DNA of 64,000 nt from Flavobacterium hibernum (GTDB lineage Bacteria; Bacteroidota; Bacteroidia; Flavobacteriales; Flavobacteriaceae). The position numbers were made by a program, and so were the translations under genes. This document shows positions 27,738-36,356 of the stretch, one piece after another (the first letter of the stretch is position 1; the number at the start of each line of letters is the position of its first letter). Under the pieces are notes generated by a model. It saw only the letters and a program-made list of their open reading frames with translations. It was not told the origin of the DNA and did not search any database. Where the stretch lies: assembly GCF_000832125.1 (NCBI RefSeq), contig NZ_JPRK01000013.1, forward strand, positions 186,001-250,000, written 5' to 3'.

Positions 27738-28619
27738 CTAATTCGTGTAAGAAGTTAGAATTGTAACCTGATTGCTAGAATTGTAGATGTTAAATCTATC
27801 TTCTTTTAGAAAACCCAAAAGAGTAATATCAAATTCAATAGCGAGCTCAACGGCAAGACTAGATGGAGCACCTATAGCAACAACAATTGATATACCTGCC
27901 ATCGCAGCTTTTTGAATCAACTCAAAACTTGCTCTACCGCTAAGTAATAAAATATAGCTGTTCAACGGCAATAAATTGTTAGCCAAAGCGCGACCAATTA
28001 GTTTATCCAATGCATTATGTCTCCCAACATCTTCCTGTAAGAATACAAGTTCACCTTCGATGGTAAAAAGTGCCGATGCATGAATACCGCCTGTCAAAGT
28101 AAAACTACTTTGGGCCGTTTTTATTTTTTGTGGTAATTGATAAAGAACATCTGTAGATAAGCTTAGTTTAGAATTCTCTATATGCTTAAAAGAACTAACT
28201 GTTTTAATGGATTCAATAGAGCTTTTTCCGCAAACGCCACAACTCGAAGTTGTGTAAAAATTCCTGTCCGATTGTTGTAAATGAGGAACGAAATTATCTA
28301 CAAGATCAACCTGAACTACATTCTTTTTTTGTGATAAACATTCCTTTTGCGAATGATACACTTTTTTGATATTTTGAAACGAAGAAATAATACCTTCCGT
28401 AAATAAAAAGCCAATCGCAAGGTCAAAATCATTTCCTGGCGTACGCATGGTTACTGAGATATTCTTATGCGTTTTTTTATCCTCAGAACCATAACTGATT
28501 CTTATTTCAAGTGGCTCTTCTATAGAGAGAATATCAGAGTAGAATGAGCTTTCTGCACCATTTACTTTTCTAATGTATATATCTTTAATAGAAACTAATT
28601 CCGACTCGTTCATTTCCAT
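27738..28619 (-). CDS. fdhD: FdhD sulfurtransferase for molybdenum cofactor
   Basis: 293 residues. The conserved TSSCGVCGKSS segment (near residue 125) carries the two cysteines that shuttle sulfur from IscS to bis-MGD. Other family phrases are GNDFDLAIGFLFTEGII, FTLTGGIHASAL and EDVGRHNALDKLIG. It is encoded upstream of the FdhF/YdeP gene on the same strand with a 45-bp gap, so the pair is very likely an operon. Confidence 0.9.
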   Translation of the reverse strand: MEMNESELVSIKDIYIRKVNGAESSFYSDILSIEEPLEIRISYGSEDKKTHKNISVTMRTPGNDFDLAIGFLFTEGIISSFQNIKKVYHSQKECLSQKKNVVQVDLVDNFVPHLQQSDRNFYTTSSCGVCGKSSIESIKTVSSFKHIENSKLSLSTDVLYQLPQKIKTAQSSFTLTGGIHASALFTIEGELVFLQEDVGRHNALDKLIGRALANNLLPLNSYILLLSGRASFELIQKAAMAGISIVVAIGAPSSLAVELAIEFDITLLGFLKEDRFNIYNSSNQVTILTSYTN

Positions 28620-28762
28620 GTAAATTCACTTAAGTTGATACGTAAATTTAATCAAAAAATGAATATAAACGAAGTCTTGTTTTGGAAATTGAGTACTATA
28701 ATAGGATGAAAATCAATATTATTTATGAAGGAAAATGTTAACGCTAGGATCTTTGTTTGTAG

Positions 28763-29500
28763 TTAATGTAAATATTTTTGTCCAATAATATTCAGGATGT
28801 TGTTTGTTGTTTGTTTTGTTGCCAAATACAACAATGCAATAAGAATGGCGCGAATAATTAGTTTGTACTTTTTTAAATCAAAAGCCGAAAAATATTGATA
28901 ATAGAAAATTGCTATATAAAGAAAGGTTAATATGGTCAGATAAAGATTTACCTGAAGAAGAAATTCTTTATTATCAATAAAGATCATTAAGATTGGTAAA
29001 ATAAGGCTAAGTGTTAATGTTCCAGCCAGCAAATACATATTGAGTACCAGATTCTCTGTATAGTTTTGTTTGCTTTTTCTGAAGAATAAGTAACTAATAA
29101 ATGCAATAATTGGAATGTGTAGAAAAACAGTAATTTTTGAGTAGTCTTTTAGGATCTTAAATAATCCGGAAACATTCGTCTCATCATACAAAGCTGACGC
29201 TTCTATTTTGCCCCATTTTTTAATAAAATAACCTATGGTTAGCAAAAGAATTACAGTTGCAAAATAATTAAAATGCTTTGTTCTTTTTCCTTGTACATAT
29301 TCTCGAATACTATGTCCGGGCCTTGTAAAAAGTTCTTTTATCGTGTAGAAAAAGCCTTTATCAAAGTGAAATATTCCGTGAATAAAATCGTGTTGAAGAA
29401 CGTGCGATAAAGAAAATCGATGTGTTGATGTTGATTGGCTACAATTACTACAAAATTTTCCCGTAATTATTTCATTACAATTTAAACAGTTATTCGTCAT
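28763..29500 (-). CDS. DUF3667 membrane protein
   Basis: 245 residues. The N-terminal zinc ribbon has two CxxC pairs (CLNC and CSNC, residues 5-20). Next is the family segment HFDKGFFYTIKELFTRPGHSIREYVQGKR, and then five hydrophobic segments. This is the DUF3667 layout common in Bacteroidota. Function unknown; a role in membrane-protein handling is only a guess. Confidence 0.8.
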   Translation of the reverse strand: MTNNCLNCNEIITGKFCSNCSQSTSTHRFSLSHVLQHDFIHGIFHFDKGFFYTIKELFTRPGHSIREYVQGKRTKHFNYFATVILLLTIGYFIKKWGKIEASALYDETNVSGLFKILKDYSKITVFLHIPIIAFISYLFFRKSKQNYTENLVLNMYLLAGTLTLSLILPILMIFIDNKEFLLQVNLYLTILTFLYIAIFYYQYFSAFDLKKYKLIIRAILIALLYLATKQTTNNILNIIGQKYLH

Positions 29501-29786
29501 TGGTTAATTTTAATGTTTTGGCAATCAATATTGATTCTTTAGTTTTTTTGGTCAGTGATGGTATTACCGGTAGCATAGGTTTTACGAAACTTTTGGCCTA
29601 ACTTAGTTTGCAAAAAAAGCACTTTAGTTCTGTTTCGTAAAAACTGTTTCGCGAATTTAATTATTTTTTAATATTTAATAAATAAAATATTACTGAACTG
29701 TAAAATAAATTTGTACCCGTATTTTATTTAGTTTTTGTATCTGTAACCCTCGAATTTAGATTTCTAGATTTGCTAAAAAAAATAAA

Positions 29787-30713
29787 ATGAACTCGAATCA
29801 AAATCATATTTTCATCATTGGCAATGGTGTAATTGGAAAAGCTTTGGCAGTAGCTTTAATTCTAAATGGAAGAAAAGCAACCATTTTGCGAGGAAGTATT
29901 GACAACCATCCTGCAAATATTGAAAATATTCAAGTTTTAATTGGAGATGAAATAGTAGAAGCAGAGGTACTGATTAGCTCATTATCGCACTACGAAAAGC
30001 TAGACGGGACAATTCTATTAACAAATAAATCATTTGGAAATGCAGCCCTTTCAAATAAGCTGAAAGATAAAACTGGAAAATCTCCAATTGTATTTCTTCA
30101 AAATGGTTTGCATATTGAAAACAGTTTTATTGATAAAGATTTTGATGAACTTTACCGATGTGTTTTATTGGCAACCAGTGAATCTTTAGAAAATAACAAA
30201 GTACGATTTAAGTTGGTCGCTCCTTCGCCAATAGGTATTATTAAAGGCTCAGATGAAGTGCTAACAGAGATTGTCAACGTACTTGACACAAGTCTTTTTT
30301 CATTTAGAAAAGAACAGGATATACAAACTCTAATTTGGAAAAAAGTAATCAGCAATTGTGTATTTAATTCTATTTGTCCATTATTAGAGACCGATAATGG
30401 AATTTTTCAACGTAATGAGGAAGTACTAGCAATTGCAAAAACAGTGATCACAGAATGTTTATCAGTTGCAAAAGAGCATGGTATTAATTTAACCACAGAC
30501 ATTGTGTTAGAGAATATACTTGCGATAAGTAAAATGTCTGACGGACAAAAAATATCAACCTATCAGGATATCTTAAATAAACGAGAAACTGAAATAGAAA
30601 CACTAAATTTAGCTATTGCCAAATCTGCGCTTTTAAAAGGAAATATTGCCGTACCAATTACAGAAATGCTTGGTCAATTAGTAAAAATAAAATCAGAGTT
30701 GTCCAGAATTTAA
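29787..30713 (+). CDS. Ketopantoate-reductase-like protein (ApbA/PanE fold)
   Basis: 308 residues. An N-terminal NAD(P) motif (IIGNGVIGKALAVAL, residues 10-24) is followed by a Lys in LIWKKVISNCVFNSIC (near 195) at the position of the catalytic lysine in PanE, and a helical C-terminal domain. Relatives reduce 2-oxo acids such as ketopantoate, but many paralogues are not PanE. No pantothenate gene is nearby, so I do not assign panE. Confidence 0.7.
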   Translation: MNSNQNHIFIIGNGVIGKALAVALILNGRKATILRGSIDNHPANIENIQVLIGDEIVEAEVLISSLSHYEKLDGTILLTNKSFGNAALSNKLKDKTGKSPIVFLQNGLHIENSFIDKDFDELYRCVLLATSESLENNKVRFKLVAPSPIGIIKGSDEVLTEIVNVLDTSLFSFRKEQDIQTLIWKKVISNCVFNSICPLLETDNGIFQRNEEVLAIAKTVITECLSVAKEHGINLTTDIVLENILAISKMSDGQKISTYQDILNKRETEIETLNLAIAKSALLKGNIAVPITEMLGQLVKIKSELSRI

Positions 30714-30728
30714 TCCTATTTTAAAATT

Positions 30729-30863
30729 ATGAACCCGAAACAATCCAGTCCTTGGAATGAAATATCTCTGGAAGATTATGAAAATCATATGTCTCATAAT
30801 CTTCAACAAGGCGGGAATCTTATTGTTTCAATGCAATCAAATAATGGTGTACAGTATCATTGA
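30729..30863 (+). CDS. Short ORF (44 aa), possible methyltransferase remnant
   Basis: An ATG 15 nt after the reductase stop codon opens a 44-residue frame with balanced composition (PWNEISLEDYENHM then NLQQGGNLIVSMQ). The first part resembles the N-terminus of class I SAM-dependent methyltransferases of Bacteroidota, but no catalytic domain follows. It could be a small gene co-transcribed with the reductase or a decayed remnant. A terminator-like hairpin follows directly. Confidence 0.35.
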   Translation: MNPKQSSPWNEISLEDYENHMSHNLQQGGNLIVSMQSNNGVQYH

Positions 30864-30870
30864 AATAAAA

Positions 30871-30899
30871 AAAAACTCCAAGATCATTTTGAAGTTTTT
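30871..30899. terminator. Bidirectional A/T-flanked hairpin
   Basis: AAAAACTCCAA pairs with TTGAAGTTTTT apart from one mismatch, with long A and T runs on either side. It lies between the short ORF and the convergent hydrolase gene. Confidence 0.6.
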
Positions 30900-30918
30900 T
30901 TTTAAGTCATGCTACTAT

Positions 30919-31737
30919 TTAAGATTTTAGATATACTAAAATGTCATTATTAATAGTTTCAGCTTCAGTTGTTGGCATACCATGCGGAAATCCGGGATAC
31001 GAAATTAATTTTCCGTTTTTCAATAATGCAGCAGCTCTTGGCGCTTGAGCAAAAGGAACTATCTGATCGTCTTCGCCATGCAAAACAAGAACCGGAATGT
31101 CTAAACTTTTAAGATCTTCTGTAAAATCAGATTCAGAGAAAGCTTTAATTCCTTCATAATGTGCCAAAACTGAACCCATCATTCCTTGACGCCACCAATT
31201 TTGTTTAATTCCTTCCTGAATTGTTTTTCCTTCGCGATTCCATCCGTAAAATGGAATAGGAAAATCATAAAAATATTGTGCTCGGCTAAATCCCGTTCCT
31301 TGTCTAATCTCATCAAAAACAGACAATGGAACACCATCAGGATTTGTTTCGTTTTTTATCATAATTGGAGTTACGGCACTAATTAAAATAGCTTTTGCAA
31401 CGCGTCCTTTTCCGTATTTTGCAGCGTAGCGTACTACTTCACCGCCACCAGTTGAATGTCCGATATGAATAGCGTCTTTTAAATCAAGAGCAGCAGTCAA
31501 TTCTGCTACATCAGCAGCATAAGTTTCCATATCATTTCCTAGTGCACTTTGACCAGAGCGACCATGTCCGCGTCTGTCGTGTGCAATAACTCTATATCCT
31601 TGTTTCAGGAAAAACATCATTTGTGTATCCCAATCATCGCTCGATAAAGGCCATCCGTGGTGAAAAACAATAGGTTGTCCTGTTCCCCAATCTTTATAAT
31701 AAATTTCTGTTCCGTCTTTTACTTTAATTGTGCTCAT
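30919..31737 (-). CDS. Alpha/beta hydrolase, non-haem chloroperoxidase-like (copy 1)
   Basis: 272 residues. HGWPLSSDDW carries the oxyanion region, GHSTGGG the nucleophile Ser near residue 95, GEDDQIVPF the acid near 225 and FPHGMP the His near 255. This is the cofactor-free haloperoxidase/esterase group. It is last in the minus-strand operon from the bicupin gene down (68-bp gap to the DsbA-like gene). The paralogue at 57926 differs at only about 35 of 272 positions by eye. Probable role: detoxifying ester or peracid chemistry under oxidative stress; substrate unknown. Confidence 0.8.
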   Translation of the reverse strand: MSTIKVKDGTEIYYKDWGTGQPIVFHHGWPLSSDDWDTQMMFFLKQGYRVIAHDRRGHGRSGQSALGNDMETYAADVAELTAALDLKDAIHIGHSTGGGEVVRYAAKYGKGRVAKAILISAVTPIMIKNETNPDGVPLSVFDEIRQGTGFSRAQYFYDFPIPFYGWNREGKTIQEGIKQNWWRQGMMGSVLAHYEGIKAFSESDFTEDLKSLDIPVLVLHGEDDQIVPFAQAPRAAALLKNGKLISYPGFPHGMPTTEAETINNDILVYLKS

Positions 31738-31805
31738 CGTTATTTTGGTTTTTAATTAATTAATATATTTTTTGTTTAATGTTTAACGTAGTTGCAAATC
31801 CCGAA

Positions 31806-32321
31806 TTATTTTACAATTTCACTTAGTAGTCGTAATAAATCTTCAGGCCCACCGTTAAATTTTGTGCCATTTACAAATAGGGAAGGCGTACCATTTACAC
31901 CGCTCATCACACCGCTTTCAAAATCAGAATCTATCTTACTTGCCAATTCAGGTTTTTTAATATCAGTATTAAATTGATGAGGATCAAGCTCTAGTTTTTC
32001 TGCTAATTCTAATAGAAAATTTTCACTCAAATATTCCTGATTTTCATAAATCGCGTCGTGCATTTCCCAGAATTTCCCTTGCAATGCAGCCGCTTCAGCT
32101 ACAATTGCAGCCGGACGAGCATATTGGTGCATTTCGGATAACGGAAAGTTTCTAAAAACAAATTCTACCTTAGTTCCGTATTTTTTCATCATTTCTTTAA
32201 GAATTGGATATGCTGCTCCGCAATAAGGGCATTGATAATCTCCATATTCTACAATTACGATATCGGCATCTTTTTTTCCTTGTGTATGGTCAGTTTTACT
32301 AACCGCTGGTTTTAGTGACAT
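31806..32321 (-). CDS. DsbA-like thiol oxidoreductase
   Basis: 171 residues with a thioredoxin fold. The CPYC active site is in YGDYQCPYCGAAYP near residue 30-35, and the cis-Pro side loop is GVNGTPSLFVNG near 145. No signal peptide is visible, so it is probably cytoplasmic, which is unusual for a classical DsbA but normal for the Thioredoxin_4 group often linked to NhaA or stress operons. It is 13 bp downstream of the peroxiredoxin gene. Confidence 0.8.
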   Translation of the reverse strand: MSLKPAVSKTDHTQGKKDADIVIVEYGDYQCPYCGAAYPILKEMMKKYGTKVEFVFRNFPLSEMHQYARPAAIVAEAAALQGKFWEMHDAIYENQEYLSENFLLELAEKLELDPHQFNTDIKKPELASKIDSDFESGVMSGVNGTPSLFVNGTKFNGGPEDLLRLLSEIVK

Positions 32322-32334
32322 AATTAGTTGGTTT

Positions 32335-32787
32335 TTAAAGTTTTTCTAAAGCTTCTAGAATTCCATCAGCTCCTGGGTTTACAGCCATTGGCGACAAGTA
32401 ACTCCATTGTATAATTCCGTTTTTATCGATAACAAAAAGGGCGCGGTTACATTCGCCTTCTTCGGTATTGTATACGCCGTATTTTTTTGAAGTCTCTCCT
32501 TTAGCTTCAAAATCAGACAATAAAGGGAAGTGTAAATTTCTAGATTGCGAAAACGCCATATGACACCATTTACTGTCTACCGAAATACCAAAAATTTCGG
32601 CATCGTATTTCTTAAAGTATTTCAGCATTTCGTTGTAAAGTGCCATTTGGTCGCTGCAAACTGGACTCCAATCGGCAGGATAAAAAGCTAAAATCACATT
32701 TTTACCTTTAAATTCTGATAACGTGATTTTTTGGTCGGGTGTTGCAAATAATGTAAAATCCGGAGCAACGTCATTTTTCTGCAGCAT
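32335..32787 (-). CDS. Peroxiredoxin (AhpC/TSA family)
   Basis: A 150-residue thioredoxin-fold peroxidase. The peroxidatic Cys is in PADWSPVCSDQM near residue 44. Other cysteines lie in SKWCHM and EGECNR, so an atypical 2-Cys mechanism is possible. It is cytoplasmic. It reduces hydrogen peroxide or organic peroxides, and the neighbouring DsbA-like protein could be a redox partner. It is translated from a tight operon (5-bp gap upstream, 13-bp gap downstream). Confidence 0.85.
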   Translation of the reverse strand: MLQKNDVAPDFTLFATPDQKITLSEFKGKNVILAFYPADWSPVCSDQMALYNEMLKYFKKYDAEIFGISVDSKWCHMAFSQSRNLHFPLLSDFEAKGETSKKYGVYNTEEGECNRALFVIDKNGIIQWSYLSPMAVNPGADGILEALEKL

Positions 32788-32792
32788 AAGAT

Positions 32793-33491
32793 TTATTTTT
32801 TAGGATTAATGGTTGTAATTGGCGTAAACAATGCACAAATTATCAATAGTACTGCGGGCAGGCTCAGTGTCCAGTTTCCTAACGAAGGAAGTAAAAAAGG
32901 CACAGTAAATGCTCCCAACAAAAAGCCTGTCCATAACAGTAATAAGTGAATAGCGTTTAGTTTGTATTGTTTTGAATTAGATTCGTCATTACTCATACTT
33001 AGCATTGCCGTGTTTCTGGCAAGACTATTTAAAGTTCCGGTAACGAAATCAGTATTTATTTGTTGATTTCCTATTGATGTTACAATCGTATTCATAACTC
33101 CTGTCGAAAATCCAATTATGGCGATCGAAAGAGTTGTATTTATATTGCAATAGAGCGAAATAGCTGTATATATTAGCAGTATTCCTGACACGATGTAAAA
33201 AGGTAAGGTTTGAATTTTACAATTTTTCCACAATGACAAACACGTACCACTATAAATTCCCAATACAAAACAACCAATTACAGTTAAGGTTGTAATAATT
33301 ACAGCCCATTTATTATGAGATAAAGCGACTCCTAACTGTGTGGTATTTCCGCTCATAAACGACACATAAATTTTCCATTTAAGAAGTCCCGCTGCATCCA
33401 AATATCCTGCAATAAAAGCCAGAAATACGGCTAGTTTCTCTTGCGTTCTAATTTGATTAGAAGTTGTGGTGAGTGCTGTTTGAGAAATCAA
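32793..33491 (-). CDS. DUF1275 (YoaK-type) membrane protein, copy 1
   Basis: 232 residues with six to seven transmembrane segments. Family phrases include FIAGYLDAAGLLKW, FMSGNTTQLGVAL and GMNTIVTSIGNQQINTDFVTGTLNSLAR. DUF1275 proteins resemble small permeases but their cargo is unknown. A second DUF1275 gene lies at 50718 next to dps copy 2, so the family seems tied to this stress region. The gap to the bicupin gene is 5 bp. Confidence 0.85.
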   Translation of the reverse strand: MISQTALTTTSNQIRTQEKLAVFLAFIAGYLDAAGLLKWKIYVSFMSGNTTQLGVALSHNKWAVIITTLTVIGCFVLGIYSGTCLSLWKNCKIQTLPFYIVSGILLIYTAISLYCNINTTLSIAIIGFSTGVMNTIVTSIGNQQINTDFVTGTLNSLARNTAMLSMSNDESNSKQYKLNAIHLLLLWTGFLLGAFTVPFLLPSLGNWTLSLPAVLLIICALFTPITTINPKK

Positions 33492-33496
33492 AAGGA

Positions 33497-34543
33497 TTAT
33501 TTTTCAGGTTGAATAAACAATTTACTTTTAGGGAATTTCTCTATTTCACCTTCGGCCAGACCAAAATTGGTTACGATTACATCTTTTGGATTTCCTGCCA
33601 ACCATTCGCTTAAATCTATAGATTGATAAACTCCGCTGTTAAAACCAATTAAGATTTTACAAACAGTATTTCCCGTATTTTTAATGTAATGTCCTGCACC
33701 CATTGGTACGTAACCAACATCTCCGGCATTAAATTGCTCGGTTACAACGGTGCTTTCTGCCAGAAAAACAGACATTTCGGCTTGACCGGAAATATAGTAT
33801 TGCCATTCGTCAGCATTTGGGTGCCAGTGCATTTCTCTTAAAGCTCCAGGTTGCAATTCGATAATAGATCCTGCCATTGTGGTACTAATTGGAAACTCTT
33901 TGCTGGTTACCAATCGTTGTAAACCACCACCCGGAATTATTCTTGGTTGTTGTGAATGTAGTGGATAACGGTGCAAATTGGTTAATTCGATATCTGATTC
34001 TTCAAGACGTGGAGCAGCATTAAAGGATAATTCGTCAGGAACAATTCCGGCAGCAAAATAGGCTTCTTTTTGAGGTAAGGCGGCAACTTCTTCTAAAGTT
34101 ATTCCAAGGTTTTGAGCAACAATTTCCGGTGGCATGCTCGAAACAAAATCAGTAACGCTAAAAGTATGATCTTCGGAAAAATTACCATTATCAAAAATCA
34201 AAATAAAATGACATTCTTCAGTTCCTGTTGCTTGTATAGAGTGTCCATATCCTTTTGGAAAATACCAAACATCGCCTGGTTCAAAATTATCAGTATAACT
34301 ATGACCGTTTGGATGAATAATAGTAGTACGAACCGTTCCCGAAATAACATAAGCCCATTCGGCAGCGTTAGCGTGCCAGTGCAATTCGCGCATACTTCCG
34401 GGTTGTAATCTCATCGAAACTCCTGCAATCCCAATAGAAGCAGGAAAATCTGTTACTGATGCTCCTCTTGTTGTACCGCCGTCATTGGTACGTGGTTCTT
34501 TTTTTTCTAATTCGTATTTAAAACTTAATGAATTGGTTTTCAT
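33497..34543 (-). CDS. Oxalate-decarboxylase-like bicupin
   Basis: 348 residues with two cupin domains (about 40-150 and 215-330). Both keep a metal-site set: HWHANAAEW plus YGHSI in the first and HWHPNADEW plus AGHYI in the second, as expected for two manganese sites. The lid loop near residue 145 reads FSEDHTF; Bacillus OxdC has SENS here, so the Glu needed for decarboxylation is kept but the next residues differ. It has no signal peptide. Likely reaction: oxalate to formate and CO2, which would connect to formate or acid-stress chemistry. First gene of the operon, behind the motif at 34634-34653. Confidence 0.8.
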   Translation of the reverse strand: MKTNSLSFKYELEKKEPRTNDGGTTRGASVTDFPASIGIAGVSMRLQPGSMRELHWHANAAEWAYVISGTVRTTIIHPNGHSYTDNFEPGDVWYFPKGYGHSIQATGTEECHFILIFDNGNFSEDHTFSVTDFVSSMPPEIVAQNLGITLEEVAALPQKEAYFAAGIVPDELSFNAAPRLEESDIELTNLHRYPLHSQQPRIIPGGGLQRLVTSKEFPISTTMAGSIIELQPGALREMHWHPNADEWQYYISGQAEMSVFLAESTVVTEQFNAGDVGYVPMGAGHYIKNTGNTVCKILIGFNSGVYQSIDLSEWLAGNPKDVIVTNFGLAEGEIEKFPKSKLFIQPEK

Positions 34544-34633
34544 GGTGATAGATTTTGATAATTAATTGTACTGGTTTTTAATTCTATTGTAAAGCTATTG
34601 AAGATTTGAACGCTCTATGTGTCGTATTCGTTA

Positions 34634-34653
34634 AATGGGCAAAAAGAGTCGTT
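34634..34653 (-). promoter_or_regulatory. Shared upstream motif, copy 1
   Basis: The plus strand reads AATGGGCAAAAA followed by GAGTCGTT, 91 bp upstream of the bicupin start. The same motif occurs upstream of the SRPBCC gene (37508-37527) and dps copy 1 (41668-41687), all minus-strand leaders. Probably a regulator site or extended promoter; the factor is unknown. Confidence 0.5.
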
Positions 34654-34716
34654 GAGTTTAGTAAGTGAAAATTTTAAAGAATAAATTTTGTTTTTCTAAG
34701 TTTGAGATAAAAAAAA

Positions 34717-34739
34717 AATCACTGCGTAAAACAGTGATT
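34717..34739 (-). terminator. Terminator for the 37433-34768 operon
   Basis: AATCACTG/CAGTGATT stem with a 7-nt loop. The plus-strand A run before it is a T run for minus-strand transcripts, so it ends the operon whose last gene is the monooxygenase at 34768. Confidence 0.75.
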
Positions 34740-34767
34740 CTCTAGGGTATAAGTTGATTTTATCATG

Positions 34768-35319
34768 TTATTTATAAAGCCATTTTTTAATTAGTTTGGT
34801 ATAATTTGGCATTATAACAAATACCATCAAAAAGACAATTAAACCTGAGTTTATTAAAGCATCAAAATAATGATTTGCTGGAATTTGCAAAAGTCTTAAA
34901 AAGGGGAGTACCAACAACGGAATTAAAAGCGACAAAGGATAAATTGCAGACCAAGTTACAAGAAATTGTTTCCAGCGTACAGGAACTTTATTTCCTTCGT
35001 TTTCGGAATTAAAAAGGAAATCTAAACCCGATTTTATTTGGTAGTTGTCGTTTTTTCTAAAAAACGGATGTGCTTTTTGAATCAGCATTTTTCTATCTTC
35101 AGATTCCATCCAGGTTTTAAGGTTTTCGATGGTGTCAAAACGAATGATTACGGTGTAAACAAAGGTTAAATGTGGAATTGGGCGTACAATTTGCAAATCG
35201 ATAAAACCATGCGAATGTTTGGTAATGGGAACAATTTCATCTAGCCATTTTTCATATTGCGGTTGTTTCCCGTCCAGAATATGGTGCGTAATAACAACAG
35301 ATGCTCCTTGATTTTCCAT
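34768..35319 (-). CDS. Antibiotic-biosynthesis-monooxygenase-like protein with membrane tail
   Basis: 183 residues. An N-terminal dimeric alpha/beta-barrel (ABM) domain covers about 1-105 (VVITHHILDGKQPQYEKWL, VYTVIIRFDTIENLKTWM). A C-terminal part with two hydrophobic segments (about 120-140 and 155-175) anchors it to the membrane. The ABM fold usually acts on quinones or other aromatics without cofactors. Its neighbour encodes a quinone oxidoreductase. Membrane anchoring could place it near the quinone pool; that is inference. Confidence 0.7.
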   Translation of the reverse strand: MENQGASVVITHHILDGKQPQYEKWLDEIVPITKHSHGFIDLQIVRPIPHLTFVYTVIIRFDTIENLKTWMESEDRKMLIQKAHPFFRKNDNYQIKSGLDFLFNSENEGNKVPVRWKQFLVTWSAIYPLSLLIPLLVLPFLRLLQIPANHYFDALINSGLIVFLMVFVIMPNYTKLIKKWLYK

Positions 35320-35377
35320 GATACTATTTGTTTTGGTTGGTAATAACTTGGTTTAAAATACAATTAATTCAAAATTC

Positions 35378-36346
35378 TTATCTAACGAGTATAATCTTGC
35401 CTGTATGTTGGCTTTCTTCTAATAATCGATGGGCTTCAGGAGCTTCAGTAAATGGAAACGTTTTAAAGATAATTGGCTTAAATTGTTTAGACTCTATCAG
35501 AGGCCAGACGTATTTTTTTACTTCTTCGGTTAATTGTTTTTTAAAATCATATTCTCTGCTTCTTAATGTGCTTCCCGTTATAGTTAAACGTTTTATCATT
35601 ACTTTCCAAATGTCGAGATCTACGCGACTGCCGCTTACTGCATTAATATGAACTAATCTGCCTTCTGGTTTTAGGATGTTAACATTTTTACTCAGGTAAT
35701 CTCCACCAATCATATCTAAAATTACATCAACTCCTTCTTCCTGCAAAACGGTTTCGAAGTTTTGTGTTTTGTAATTAATATAAGAATCTGCGCCAAGTTC
35801 TAGACATTTTTGACCTTTTTCATCAGATCCTACAGTAACAATTACGCGTGAACCTAATGCATGCGCTAACTGAATTCCGGTGATTCCAATACCGCTGTTA
35901 CCGCCATGAATTAAAAGTGTTTCTCCAGATTTTAGTCCCACTCTTTGAAATACATTTGACCACACCGTAAAAATTGTTTCTGGCAGACTTGCGGCTTCAG
36001 CAAAACTCAAGTCTGAAGGAATTGGTAGACATTGACCTTCTCGTACACTGACAAATTCGGCATAACCTCCACCTGCGAGAAGTGCACAAACTTTATCGCC
36101 TATTTTAAAATCAACAACATCCGGTCCGCATTTCGCAATAATTCCGGCAACTTCCAGACCCAGTATTTCGGCAGAAACTCCGGGAGGCGCGGGATAATTA
36201 CCTTCGCGTTGAAAAACGTCAGAACGGTTTAATCCTGCTGCTTTTACTTCAATTAAAACTTCATCACCTTTAATTTCCGGTGTTGGATATTCCTTTAATT
36301 GTAATACGTCCGGAGCTCCAAATTGGGTTATAACTATTGCTTTCAT
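35378..36346 (-). CDS. NAD(P)H:quinone oxidoreductase, zinc-free MDR family
   Basis: 322 residues. The MDR fold carries RSDVFQREGNYPAPPG near residue 40-55 and the NADPH-binding GNSGIGITGIQLA near 145. The Cys/His/Glu catalytic zinc ligands are absent (LGLEVAG in place of GHE), which marks the QOR/PIG3 group. It reduces quinones or enones with NADPH. It is in a minus-strand operon with lipocalin-like and SRPBCC genes, and the gap to the former is 10 bp. Confidence 0.85.
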   Translation of the reverse strand: MKAIVITQFGAPDVLQLKEYPTPEIKGDEVLIEVKAAGLNRSDVFQREGNYPAPPGVSAEILGLEVAGIIAKCGPDVVDFKIGDKVCALLAGGGYAEFVSVREGQCLPIPSDLSFAEAASLPETIFTVWSNVFQRVGLKSGETLLIHGGNSGIGITGIQLAHALGSRVIVTVGSDEKGQKCLELGADSYINYKTQNFETVLQEEGVDVILDMIGGDYLSKNVNILKPEGRLVHINAVSGSRVDLDIWKVMIKRLTITGSTLRSREYDFKKQLTEEVKKYVWPLIESKQFKPIIFKTFPFTEAPEAHRLLEESQHTGKIILVR

Positions 36347-36356
36347 TCGTTTAAGA

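Noticed and set aside
34634..34653. The GGCAAAA motif as a -24/-12 element
   Set aside because: The GC is present, but the required GG (or CC on the other strand) at 12-nt distance is missing in all three copies.
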